A stretch of 64,000 bases of DNA from an uncultured Eubacteriales bacterium (GTDB taxonomy: Bacteria > Bacillota > Clostridia > Oscillospirales > Acutalibacteraceae): NCBI GenBank assembly GCA_934486705.1, contig CAKSQS010000008.1, positions 8,988 to 72,987 on the forward strand, in the 5' to 3' direction. Made by a program: the position numbers and the translations under genes. Under the pieces are notes generated by a model. The model did no database searches. It was given only the letters and a program-made list of their open reading frames with translations, and was not told the origin of the DNA. This document shows positions 27,419-36,412 of this stretch, in pieces. Position 1 is the first letter of the stretch, and the number at the start of each line of letters is the position of its first letter.

Positions 27419-29734
27419 ATGAAATTTAAAAAAACGGCAAAGCTTCTCAGCACTGTTTTGGCACTGGCAATTTCCGCTTGCTCGCTTACAGGTATGGCGG
27501 GCGTCACCTCATCTGCTGCCGACAGCGGCACGGCAGTAACCACAGATTATTCAACCGTCGGGGCGGTTGGCAGAGCATATCTCAATGATTACTATACCAC
27601 GCTCAATATGTATGACGGTATGGGAGTTTCCGTACAAGATCCGAGCAAACAGTACGGCAGTGACGAAAACAAAAAAGACGGCGACGGTCTTCTCGCGATA
27701 GACTTGGATACACGTTGGGATGTATCAACACGTGATAATATTTTAAATGTCACAAACCCCTACGCAATTTACAATATTGCCGAAAATACCGAGTTTACGG
27801 CGGTTTTCAGCGACACCACCGATTTTTCAAATGTAAACGTGCTTGTAAGCCGCGATATGGTAAGCTGGACCGATGCCGAACCCGATATAAGCGGGAAAAC
27901 ACTTAAGATAGGCACACCCAACGATATATCATTTGTTAAAATTGTGCTGCCGACCGATAATGACCGCAGCGCGGGTATAAAATCCGTAACCTACACAAAG
28001 GCAGAAAACGCAGCTGATGTTCACCGCATTGATTTTTCAAAGAGTACGGACACAGGCGCTGTTGCAAGCAATGATATTTATAAAGGCAGCAATACAATTC
28101 AGGTCACGTGGAAAGACACAGGCAGCGGATATAACCCGTACCTTATTTATAAGGTGCAGCCGGGCACGCGCTTTGGGCTTAACGTTACCGAGGGTAATAT
28201 GAATATAGATTACAAAGCAATTGCGGCTAAGCTCGGTTACGATAATGCGCTTGACTGGACTATGGAGATTTACGGCTCTGCCGATAATGTAAATTATGAG
28301 CTTCTCCCTGTTTCACCGGTATGGAGCGCAGGGTATACCAACGGTCAAACGCGCACATGGAGCGAGAGCAACCCGCACGCGGCGCGCCGCCGTATGGACT
28401 GGAATTTTATTGTTCCGGACGGCGTTACCTATATTAAGGTTAAATTCCCGCTGAATAAAACGCTTGATTCTGTGTATGACACAGAAGGCAATAAGGTTTA
28501 TCCCTACGCCGGCAACGATCTGTTCGATATTAACCGCGTTGAATATACCGAGCTTAAATATGATTATACAAAAAATACGGATATGACCCTCAGCAATGAT
28601 ACGAAGGATAATTTCGGTATATGGAGCTACGGCGGCGGCTTTAAGCGCCGTTCCGATAACGGACGTTTTGACACTGATTGGAGTTACCAAGACAGCGGCA
28701 AAAACGATACAAACGTTGTTTACAGAGTAAAGCCCGGTACGGCATTTTATTCCTGCTTTTATATAGGCTGGGAAGGCGGAGCGAACAATTTCCGCAATCA
28801 ATACGGTTATGCCGTTAAAATAAGCGGAAGTGACTCGCCTAACGGCGGCTGGACCGATGTTGCAACCGTTTTCAATGATGAAACCTATGTTGCAGGTAAG
28901 CAATACTACACGGGTATAATTACCGCCGAACAGAATAAATATGAGTTTATTAAAATCAGCTGGCCCGGTAAAACAAGCAGCGTTACGGGAAATGACTTAT
29001 CACAGCTTGAAGCGGTTGCTTTCACAGCGAACGAAGAAGCTTATGACGAAGTAGTATATGACTATACCGCAACGGCAGGTCAGGTATTTGATAACGATAC
29101 CTTGTCAAATTACGGTATGTACGCAATAAACGATATTATTGTTCACGAGTCGGACGGCTCGTTCGACTGCGATTGGGCAAGCCAGAGAGACAGAGGTCAT
29201 GCCAATACTTGGATATCATATAATGTTAAACCCGGTACTGCATTTTATGCAAGCTTTTATAACCCGTGGAATCTCGGCAGTTATGCGGCTGTAAAGGATT
29301 TTGTTATGAGAATTCAGGGCAGCAACGGTGACGGCGAATGGAGTGATATTACAAGCATCACGGTGACTAAGGAAGATACAATTGCCGTAGGAAATAAATA
29401 CAGCGCATATGTGTCGGCGGCACAAAACAATTATAAATTTATAAGAGTTTTATGGCCCGAAAAAGCCAGTAATGATTTTGTCGGCGAGGATACTATGCGG
29501 CTTTCCGGCGTGGCGTTCACCCCGTATTCGGCTGACGCACCGACCTATAAAAACGGCGATGTAAACGGTGATGATGAAGTAGACCTGCTCGACTATGTTA
29601 AGCTTAAAAAAATAATTGCTGGTGTTGACACTACAACCGGCGTCGACCCCGATTTAGACGGCAACGGAGTTGCTAACAGCGCAGACCTTACATTACTCAG
29701 AAAATATCTTATAGGCGCAATAGACACACTTTAA
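27419..29734 (+). CDS. Dockerin-bearing surface protein, paralogue of the 23266 gene
   Basis: 771 residues from the ATG at 27419; a GTG at 27410 overlaps the CGGAG site and is unlikely. Signal peptide (1-34). Modules: one A part (LNDYYTTLNMYDGMG, DTTDFSNVNVL), one B part (YKVQPGTRFGL, GNDLFDINRVEY), two C modules (VVYRVKPGTAFYSCFY and SYNVKPGTAFYASFY), and a C-terminal type I dockerin (about 712-771) with loops DVNGDDEVD and DLDGNGVAN. It is the soluble, scaffold-docking counterpart of the membrane-anchored neighbour. No enzyme domain was recognised, which is unusual because dockerins generally carry enzymes or CBMs. Glycan binding is the best guess. Confidence 0.78.
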   Translation: MKFKKTAKLLSTVLALAISACSLTGMAGVTSSAADSGTAVTTDYSTVGAVGRAYLNDYYTTLNMYDGMGVSVQDPSKQYGSDENKKDGDGLLAIDLDTRWDVSTRDNILNVTNPYAIYNIAENTEFTAVFSDTTDFSNVNVLVSRDMVSWTDAEPDISGKTLKIGTPNDISFVKIVLPTDNDRSAGIKSVTYTKAENAADVHRIDFSKSTDTGAVASNDIYKGSNTIQVTWKDTGSGYNPYLIYKVQPGTRFGLNVTEGNMNIDYKAIAAKLGYDNALDWTMEIYGSADNVNYELLPVSPVWSAGYTNGQTRTWSESNPHAARRRMDWNFIVPDGVTYIKVKFPLNKTLDSVYDTEGNKVYPYAGNDLFDINRVEYTELKYDYTKNTDMTLSNDTKDNFGIWSYGGGFKRRSDNGRFDTDWSYQDSGKNDTNVVYRVKPGTAFYSCFYIGWEGGANNFRNQYGYAVKISGSDSPNGGWTDVATVFNDETYVAGKQYYTGIITAEQNKYEFIKISWPGKTSSVTGNDLSQLEAVAFTANEEAYDEVVYDYTATAGQVFDNDTLSNYGMYAINDIIVHESDGSFDCDWASQRDRGHANTWISYNVKPGTAFYASFYNPWNLGSYAAVKDFVMRIQGSNGDGEWSDITSITVTKEDTIAVGNKYSAYVSAAQNNYKFIRVLWPEKASNDFVGEDTMRLSGVAFTPYSADAPTYKNGDVNGDDEVDLLDYVKLKKIIAGVDTTTGVDPDLDGNGVANSADLTLLRKYLIGAIDTL

Positions 29735-29746
29735 AATTAAATAAAA

Positions 29747-29777
29747 CCCTGCTTTCCCACGGTGTGGGGGAGCAGGG
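29747..29777. terminator. Hairpin after the dockerin gene
   Basis: 12-bp stem (arms 29747-29758 and 29766-29777, two G-U pairs) with a 7-nt loop, 12 bp after the stop codon. There is no T-run on the plus side; on the minus side it is followed by TTTTATTT. It probably ends or stabilises the upstream transcript. Confidence 0.5.
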
Positions 29778-29828
29778 AATTGCAAGCTCACACACCGTAA
29801 AATTTAAACTTAAATATGAAAGCTATTG

Positions 29829-29887
29829 AAATGCACTTAAAACTCTATAACAGGTATAATTTATTTGAAGAGAAAATAAGTGCATTT
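29829..29887 (+). promoter_or_regulatory. GH3-operon promoter region flanked by an inverted repeat
   Basis: TATAAT at 29855-29860 with no good -35 at 16-18 bp. A perfect 11-bp inverted repeat, AAATGCACTTA (29829-29839) and TAAGTGCATTT (29877-29887), brackets it. This looks like a pair of regulator sites around a weak, regulated promoter for the run of genes beginning at 29914. Confidence 0.5.
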
Positions 29888-29913
29888 TATTTTTAATATA
29901 CGGAGACTTGAAA

Positions 29914-32900
29914 ATGAAAGCAAACAAGGATTTTTCACAAAAAGAAGAAAGGCTGAATTTCTGCCTTGATGTAGCGGGCGAGGGAATAGTGCTTTTGAAA
30001 AACGAGGGCAATATTCTGCCGCTTGAAAATGCCCGCCTTGCGGTGTTCGGCGCAACGCAGTTGGGCGCGCAGGCAGCAAACGAGGGGGTAAAGGTTGACA
30101 CAGAGAACTCTGTGGGTATAACCGAGGCGTTTTTAAAGCGCGGAATGGTAATTGATGAGCCGCTATATAACGAATACCTCGTATGGCGCAGGCAGTTTGT
30201 GCAGCGCACCTACGGCGAGTGGCGCAACGCGCACGTTTTTCCCGAGCTTAAAATAACCGCCGAAAAGGCGCTTGAAGCAAAAAAACGCGGGGCTGATACC
30301 GCCGTTATGGTTATAACCCGTGCCAGCTATGAAAACAGCGATATGGAAATAGAAGTGGGCGATTATATAATAAGCGAAACAGAGCGCAATATGATAAAAA
30401 ATGTCTGCTCGGTTTTTGAAAACACCGTTTTAATACTGCATATCGGCTGTAATATAGACCTCGGGTTTCTCAGTGACTTTAACATAAAGGGTATAATTTA
30501 CACCAATCACTTAGGCGTAAACGGAAATCTTTCCATAGCCGATATTATGCTGGGGAAAATTAACCCCTCGGGCAAGCTGCCCGTAACCCTTGCGCGGCAT
30601 TTTGAGGATTATCCCTCATCTGCCGATTTTGGGCAGCACGGCGGCGGACTTTTGCAGGATTACACCGAGGATATTTTCGTAGGCTACCGCTATTTTGAAA
30701 GCTTTGAAAAGGAATACGAAAAGGTAGTTTTCCCGTTCGGATACGGGCTTTCTTACACTTCGTTTGAAATAACGGATAAGAGCTTTAAAGAGGAAAACGG
30801 CACAATAACGGTTACGGCAAGCGTTAAAAACACGGGAAAAATGCCCGGTAAAGAGGTTTTGCAGCTTTATTATTCCGTGCCGGATAAAGCTGACGGCGCG
30901 CGTCTTTCGGGCGCAGAAAAGCAGCTTTGCGGCTTTGAAAAAACAAGGCTTTTAAAGCCGGGTGAAACGCAGGAAATAAGCATTTCCTTTAAAACCGACA
31001 GTATGGCGGCGTTTGACGATATTGGCGTTTTGGGCGAAAAATCCGTTTGGGTTATGGAAAAGGGCGAATATAAAATAATGCTCGGCACCGATTCGCACAA
31101 TACCGAGGTTATAGGCACGCATAAAGAACAGGGCACAAGAGTAACAGAACACTGCCATGAAATTATAACCACCCTGTCGGAAAGACTTACCCGCAGCGGA
31201 AAATACGAAAAGCTGCCGCATTCAAACACAGGCGACGGTTACCACGGAATAAGCGCAATAGGCAAAACGGAAATTAAAGCGGAAAGCTTTAATAACGCGT
31301 CCGAAAAATTCGCGGGCTTCTGCGCCGGGGAAAGCTATACATACTCACTGCTGCCGGGCACTGGCGGGGAGTACCGCCTGACCTTTGGCGACAGCGCGGG
31401 CGCACCGAATAAGCTTTGCGATATATATGTAAATAACGTTAAAATAAACGATTTAAAGCCCCAAAACGGCTCGGTTGCGCTGAATTTACCCTTAGAGCGC
31501 TGCACATTAACGCTGAAGCCGCAAACCGATTTTGCGGCAGACAGCCTTATATTTGAAAAAACCGACGTTAAAACCGTTATACACAAAGACGGCATAAATA
31601 CGGTTGAGGCGGCAAATATGTATGAATGTGATTTTAAAATCACCACCGCCAATTATGAGGACGACGGTTTGGGGCACGGCGGCTCGTACGTTACCGATTT
31701 TGAATTTGCGGGTAAATTTGTGACCTATAAATTGGAGGTTGAAGAAGCGGGAAACTACGCCGTAAGCTTTAAATACGCCTATTCGGGCGAGGACAGACCC
31801 ATGAATACCGTAATGACGGTGCTTGCCTCCAACATAGTACAGCCGCTCGGCGGAAATATACTTAAAAGAACATACAGCGAGGGCGAGCCGAAAAGGTTTA
31901 TTACAAGCGACCGCTTTGCAATTTCGCTGCCGCAGGGCAAGGTCTATTTGAAAATAGCGGCGGAAAATGTTCCGTTCCCAGATATTAGCTTAATTTATCT
32001 TGAAAAGGCGGAGTGTGAAATAACCGCGGCGGATATTCCGCTTGACGATATAAGAGAACGCAATTCGCAATTTCAGGCGATACCGCGCCGCAAGCTGATA
32101 GATGACCCCGCAAATTACCCCAAAAAGGGTATACAGCTAAGCGAGGTATACCGCGCCCCCGAGCTAATGAAACCGTTTTTGGAGCAGCTTACAAACAGGG
32201 AGCTTGCTACTATCGTTTCGGGAACTACAAACAATTTGACCCCCGGCGGGGATGTAGGGTGTAATTCACCGCTGCACGAGCGCGGTGTTCCTGCGGCACA
32301 AACGGCTGACGGACCCTGTGGGTTAAGGCAATTCGATCAAATACCGATTGCCTTCCCTGTGGGAATGGTGCTTTCAGCCACCTTTAACAAGGAGCTTTTT
32401 GCCGATTACGGGCTTTGTATGGCTGAGGAATGCTTAAAGTACAGCGTGGATTACCTTTTGGGGCCCTCAATAAATATTATACGCAACCCCGCGGGCGGCA
32501 GAAACTGCTCCTACCATTCGGAAGACCCGTACCTTGCGGGTATTACGGCGGCTTATTACATAAAGGCGCTGCAGTCAAAGGGAATAGCGGCGGTATTAAA
32601 GCATTACACGGCAAACAGCACCGAGTTTGAGCGGTTGAAATCCAACAGCCGCGTATCGGCAAGGGCGCTGCGTGAAATATATTTAAAGGCGTTTGAAACA
32701 GCCGTTAAGGAAAGCAACCCGTGGGGAATGATGAGCTCATACAACCACGTGAACGATAAAAAGGTTTGCGAGGATTACACCCTTATAACCGAAATTCCGC
32801 ACGGCGAGTGGGGCTGGAACGGCATTTTTATGACCGACTGGTGGAACGACTCAAAGCACACCGAGGAGCTTAAAGCGGGGCACGACCTTAAAATGTCCAC

Positions 32901-33036
32901 GGGGGATATTGAGGGTGTAACGCAGGCGCTGGAAAACGGCGAGCTTACCCGCGAGCAGGTGTATGCTTGCGCCGAACGCGTACTTAAAACGCTTATGAAA
33001 ATAGGCAGAATTAAAAATCAATTTGAAAAAAATTAA
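29914..33036 (+). CDS. GH3 beta-glycosidase with permuted domain order
   Basis: 1040 residues, no signal peptide. The domain order is reversed relative to most GH3: the (alpha/beta)6 C-terminal-type domain comes first (about 15-270; GEGIVLLKNEGNILPL, HLGVNGNLSIADI, NPSGKLPVT), then an Fn3-like domain (290-400), a PA14/CBM-like insertion (430-690), and the (beta/alpha)8 barrel last (720-1030; TADGPCGLR, GGRNCSYHSEDP, KHYTANS, MTDWW with nucleophile Asp 975). Permuted GH3 are known in Ruminococcus-type bacteria. It removes terminal beta-linked sugars from imported oligosaccharides. The ATG at 29914 is chosen over a TTG at 29908 because CGGAG is 8 bp upstream. First gene of the long intracellular run. 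Confidence 0.9.
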   Translation: MKANKDFSQKEERLNFCLDVAGEGIVLLKNEGNILPLENARLAVFGATQLGAQAANEGVKVDTENSVGITEAFLKRGMVIDEPLYNEYLVWRRQFVQRTYGEWRNAHVFPELKITAEKALEAKKRGADTAVMVITRASYENSDMEIEVGDYIISETERNMIKNVCSVFENTVLILHIGCNIDLGFLSDFNIKGIIYTNHLGVNGNLSIADIMLGKINPSGKLPVTLARHFEDYPSSADFGQHGGGLLQDYTEDIFVGYRYFESFEKEYEKVVFPFGYGLSYTSFEITDKSFKEENGTITVTASVKNTGKMPGKEVLQLYYSVPDKADGARLSGAEKQLCGFEKTRLLKPGETQEISISFKTDSMAAFDDIGVLGEKSVWVMEKGEYKIMLGTDSHNTEVIGTHKEQGTRVTEHCHEIITTLSERLTRSGKYEKLPHSNTGDGYHGISAIGKTEIKAESFNNASEKFAGFCAGESYTYSLLPGTGGEYRLTFGDSAGAPNKLCDIYVNNVKINDLKPQNGSVALNLPLERCTLTLKPQTDFAADSLIFEKTDVKTVIHKDGINTVEAANMYECDFKITTANYEDDGLGHGGSYVTDFEFAGKFVTYKLEVEEAGNYAVSFKYAYSGEDRPMNTVMTVLASNIVQPLGGNILKRTYSEGEPKRFITSDRFAISLPQGKVYLKIAAENVPFPDISLIYLEKAECEITAADIPLDDIRERNSQFQAIPRRKLIDDPANYPKKGIQLSEVYRAPELMKPFLEQLTNRELATIVSGTTNNLTPGGDVGCNSPLHERGVPAAQTADGPCGLRQFDQIPIAFPVGMVLSATFNKELFADYGLCMAEECLKYSVDYLLGPSINIIRNPAGGRNCSYHSEDPYLAGITAAYYIKALQSKGIAAVLKHYTANSTEFERLKSNSRVSARALREIYLKAFETAVKESNPWGMMSSYNHVNDKKVCEDYTLITEIPHGEWGWNGIFMTDWWNDSKHTEELKAGHDLKMSTGDIEGVTQALENGELTREQVYACAERVLKTLMKIGRIKNQFEKN

Positions 33037-33047
33037 GGGGAAAGAAT

Positions 33048-35219
33048 ATGCGACATTTACTTAACTGGCAGGTAGGCTATTGCGAAAGCAGAGAGGAAAG
33101 ACCGCAGGAATATTTTGCTGCGACAGTGCCGGGTGCGGTTCAGCTTGATTATGCGCGGCAGTATAACCTGCCCGATTACAACAGGGAGCTGAATTTTAAA
33201 GAGTATAAATGGATGGAGGATAAATTCTGGGTATATACTTCGGAATTTGACGCTTCAAACACAAATAAAAACAGCTTTTTGCACCTTTATATAGGCGGAA
33301 TAGACTACCGCTACGAAATTTACGCAAACGGCAATAAAATCTGCGATTATGAGGGTATGTATAAGCGGCAGCGCATACCGCTCACAAAGCTTTCGGGCGG
33401 TAAAATAGCGCTTGAAATAATTGTTTACCCCGCGCCGAAAAGCACCCTGCCCGGTGTGCATAAGGACACGCGCGACGAGGCTAACCAGTGCTGTAAGCCT
33501 GCGGTAAGCTACGGTTGGGACTTCCACCCCCGCCTTGTGCCGCTGGGTATATGGGAAGAGATTTACATAGAGGAAACCGCGCGCGAGGCGGCATTAGAAC
33601 CCGAAATTTCCTATACATTGTCGGAAGATCTTAAAACGGCGCATTTGCGGCTTTTATCAAACGGCGTGCCCGATACTCACTGGGAAATTGCCGACCCCGA
33701 CGGTAAGGTTATTTTCGAGGGCAACGGCGAAGAAATTAAAACGGATATTTCATCTGTCAGCCTTTGGTGGTGCAACGGCTACGGTGCGCAGCCGCTTTAT
33801 ACCGTTACCGCCGCAGACGGCTGCGATACGGTAAGCCGCAAAATAGGCTTTAAGAAAATAGAGCTTGTAAAGGCTGAGGGCTCTTGGGAGGAAAGGCTCA
33901 ACTACCCCATGAGCCGCAACACGCCGCCTATAACCGTAAGGCTCAATAACACCGTTATTTTCGCAAAGGGCTCAAACTGGGTATGCCCCGAAATATTTTA
34001 CGGCACGCTTACCTATGTGCGCTACCGTGAGCAATTGGAGCTTGTGAAAAAAGCCAACCTCAACTTTTTAAGGTGCTGGGGCGGCGCGATTATAAACAAA
34101 GAAAGCTTTTTTGAGCTTTGCGATGAATTGGGAATTATGATATGGCAGGAATTTCCTCTTGCCTGCAATTGCTATGAGGGCACAGAGCACTATGTTTCGG
34201 TGCTTGAAAGCGAGGCGACTGCGATAATCGACCGCATAAAGCAGCATGTATGCCTTATGTTCTGGTGCGGCGGAAACGAGCTTTTCAATAACTGGTCGCT
34301 TATGACCGAGCAGGATAAGCCCATACGCCTTATGCACACGCTCACCTTCCTTAAAACACCCGAAATTCCGTTTTTACCCACATCACCCGTTATGGGTATG
34401 GCGCACGGACCGTATGCCTTTAACCTTAACGATGGGCGTGAGGTTATAGAGGTTTTGGCGGAAAGCCGAAACACCGCCTACACCGAATTCGGCGGCGGAG
34501 GCTTTTCCACCCCCGAAACCCTTAAAATGATAGCCGACAAAGAAAAGCTTGAGCCGATGAGCGCAGAAAACGAAACAGTAATGGAGCACGGCGCGCACTG
34601 GTTAAGCTTGCAAATTGAGCGCTATTTCGGTAAGGTTGAAGGTCTTGAACGCCTTATTGAGTGCGGGCAGTTTTTGCAATGTGTGGGGCAACAGTTTATT
34701 TTCGAGGAAGCAAGAAGGCAAAAACCCTATTGCTCCATTGTTTCAAACTGGTGCTTTAACGAGCCGTGGCCCAACACGGGAAATAACAGCCTTGTTTCTT
34801 ACCCGAACAGCATAAAGCCTGTTTATTACTCGGTGGCAAACGCCTGCCGCAGTGTGCTTGCAAGCGCAAGGTACAGAAAGCTTGTAAATATAGCGGGTGA
34901 AACGCTGGATTTCGATTTATTCCTGCTTAATGATTCGCTTAAAAAGCTGCCTGACGGCACGGTTAAGGTATTTATTCGGGTGGGCGAGGGTGAAAAGGTA
35001 AATGTGCTTAACTGGGAGTATAAGGATGTTCCGATATGCACAAACGCCGAAGGTCCTACGGTAAGGTATAAGCTGCCGTTTGTAAACGGGGCTGATACGC
35101 TTAGCATTATTCTTGAGTGCGGCGAGTATTCATCAAAATACACCTTGCTTTACCGCCTGCCTAAAGCCCCCGCAAACGCACCTAAAAAAATGAACGCTAT
35201 ACTGGATGAAAACGCATGA
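33048..35219 (+). CDS. GH2 beta-mannosidase-like glycosidase
   Basis: 723 residues, no signal peptide. Mannosidase-type GH2 order: N-terminal jelly roll (1-170; VPGAVQLDY, KEYKWMEDKFWVY), Ig-like domain (180-270), then a TIM barrel. The predicted acid/base is Glu 411 in FWCGGNELF and the nucleophile Glu 480 in AYTEFGGGG; the typical tail motif CFNEPWPNTGNNSLV follows. It starts 11 bp after the GH3 gene behind AAGGGGAAAG, and its end touches the next gene. It releases terminal beta-mannose or a related sugar in the cytoplasm. Family assignment is firm; exact sugar is not. Confidence 0.88.
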   Translation: MRHLLNWQVGYCESREERPQEYFAATVPGAVQLDYARQYNLPDYNRELNFKEYKWMEDKFWVYTSEFDASNTNKNSFLHLYIGGIDYRYEIYANGNKICDYEGMYKRQRIPLTKLSGGKIALEIIVYPAPKSTLPGVHKDTRDEANQCCKPAVSYGWDFHPRLVPLGIWEEIYIEETAREAALEPEISYTLSEDLKTAHLRLLSNGVPDTHWEIADPDGKVIFEGNGEEIKTDISSVSLWWCNGYGAQPLYTVTAADGCDTVSRKIGFKKIELVKAEGSWEERLNYPMSRNTPPITVRLNNTVIFAKGSNWVCPEIFYGTLTYVRYREQLELVKKANLNFLRCWGGAIINKESFFELCDELGIMIWQEFPLACNCYEGTEHYVSVLESEATAIIDRIKQHVCLMFWCGGNELFNNWSLMTEQDKPIRLMHTLTFLKTPEIPFLPTSPVMGMAHGPYAFNLNDGREVIEVLAESRNTAYTEFGGGGFSTPETLKMIADKEKLEPMSAENETVMEHGAHWLSLQIERYFGKVEGLERLIECGQFLQCVGQQFIFEEARRQKPYCSIVSNWCFNEPWPNTGNNSLVSYPNSIKPVYYSVANACRSVLASARYRKLVNIAGETLDFDLFLLNDSLKKLPDGTVKVFIRVGEGEKVNVLNWEYKDVPICTNAEGPTVRYKLPFVNGADTLSIILECGEYSSKYTLLYRLPKAPANAPKKMNAILDENA

Positions 35220-35233
35220 AAGGCGGAAAAATT

Positions 35234-36391
35234 ATGAAAGATTATAAATTTAACGGCTCAATTTCCTTTGAGGTACTCAATAATTATCTTGAAAAGGCGG
35301 TAACATATGTAGGCTTTTTAAATAACCGCCCCAATGTTTTTAACAGCGCGTTTTGCGATGAAGCTGTAAGATTTCTGACAAAGGTAGGCGCAAAATACAT
35401 ACAGCGCGCGGCGGGGGAGTGGTATCCCTCCTATGAGTTTGAGCAGTATTATACCGCGTGCAAAGAAAAGCTTGCGGCGGCGCACAAAACAGACCCCGAT
35501 ATTATTTTCGAGGCGTGCATTTTTGAGGTGTCCTGTATTGATATGAACAATATTCCGATTCCCGAATGGGTTTTTGAGGCGTTTGGGTTAAAGCCCGAAA
35601 AGCGCAATTTTAATGTTGATTTAACCCTGTTTAAGGACGGCTACGGTGTTGACTATTGGGAAAAGGATCATCACATACCCGATATTACCACAACCGAAAT
35701 GCAAATGTTTGTTTATTACAGAGCGTGTAGCTTTATTGACGTAGGCTTTGAGGCGCTACATCTCGGTCAGGTTAAGCTTACCGGCAGGAGCGACCCCGAA
35801 AATATGGTATATACAAGGCTTATACAAATGATAAGGGAATACGCAAAAACTCATTCGCGCCGCGGGTATGTGCTTATAAACGCGCATAATAACAATTTCA
35901 CCTCACCCGACGGCAAAATGCTTGTGGATATGATAGTAGCGCCCGTACGTGTTCATGCCGCAAAGGACGAGGTAAACCACGCCGTAAGCGAAACAAACCC
36001 GCAGCGCTGCGATATTGAGCCGGGGTATTGGGGCGATTCGATTTACTGCTCGGGAATTTCGGGCACTTCACCCTCGGGCTGGTATGCCGAGAAATACCCC
36101 TATCTTGTTGAGTTTGATAATTACGGCGGCGTTATGGGTGACACCACCGATAAGGACAGCTACGTTTGGGGCAGGGACGAAATAGCCTGGTATGCGGCGC
36201 AGCCCGCTTGGTACAGACGGGAATTTATGAAATTCCTTGTTAAAAAAATTGATAATTACAATGAAAACGGCCATGTTTCTATAGTCGGTTTTCGCGGGGG
36301 CAGCTATTTTGCAAACGATAAATCTGCCGCTTGCCCCGAGGGTGCGGGGGACGAAGATATGATAAAGGAAATGTTTGCGAATATTAAATAA
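35234..36391 (+). CDS. Cytoplasmic unrecognised TIM-barrel-like protein (copy 2 of 3)
   Basis: 385 residues with no signal peptide: this copy is essentially the bare conserved domain shared with 9139 and 36413. Start at 35234 is preferred because AGGCGG lies 7 bp upstream; an ATG at 35216 overlaps the GH2 stop codon (ATGA) and is possible. All conserved blocks are present (GEWYPSYEFEQ, FEACIFEVS, IPDITTTEMQMF, GFEALHLGQV, SETNPQRC, PYLVEFDNYG). Its place directly after a GH2 and GH3 gene, and the existence of secreted versions, argue for a glycosidase or related glycan enzyme acting on the same linkage inside the cell. Confidence 0.7.
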   Translation: MKDYKFNGSISFEVLNNYLEKAVTYVGFLNNRPNVFNSAFCDEAVRFLTKVGAKYIQRAAGEWYPSYEFEQYYTACKEKLAAAHKTDPDIIFEACIFEVSCIDMNNIPIPEWVFEAFGLKPEKRNFNVDLTLFKDGYGVDYWEKDHHIPDITTTEMQMFVYYRACSFIDVGFEALHLGQVKLTGRSDPENMVYTRLIQMIREYAKTHSRRGYVLINAHNNNFTSPDGKMLVDMIVAPVRVHAAKDEVNHAVSETNPQRCDIEPGYWGDSIYCSGISGTSPSGWYAEKYPYLVEFDNYGGVMGDTTDKDSYVWGRDEIAWYAAQPAWYRREFMKFLVKKIDNYNENGHVSIVGFRGGSYFANDKSAACPEGAGDEDMIKEMFANIK

Positions 36392-36412
36392 ATTTAAAGG
36401 ACTTGATTTTTT

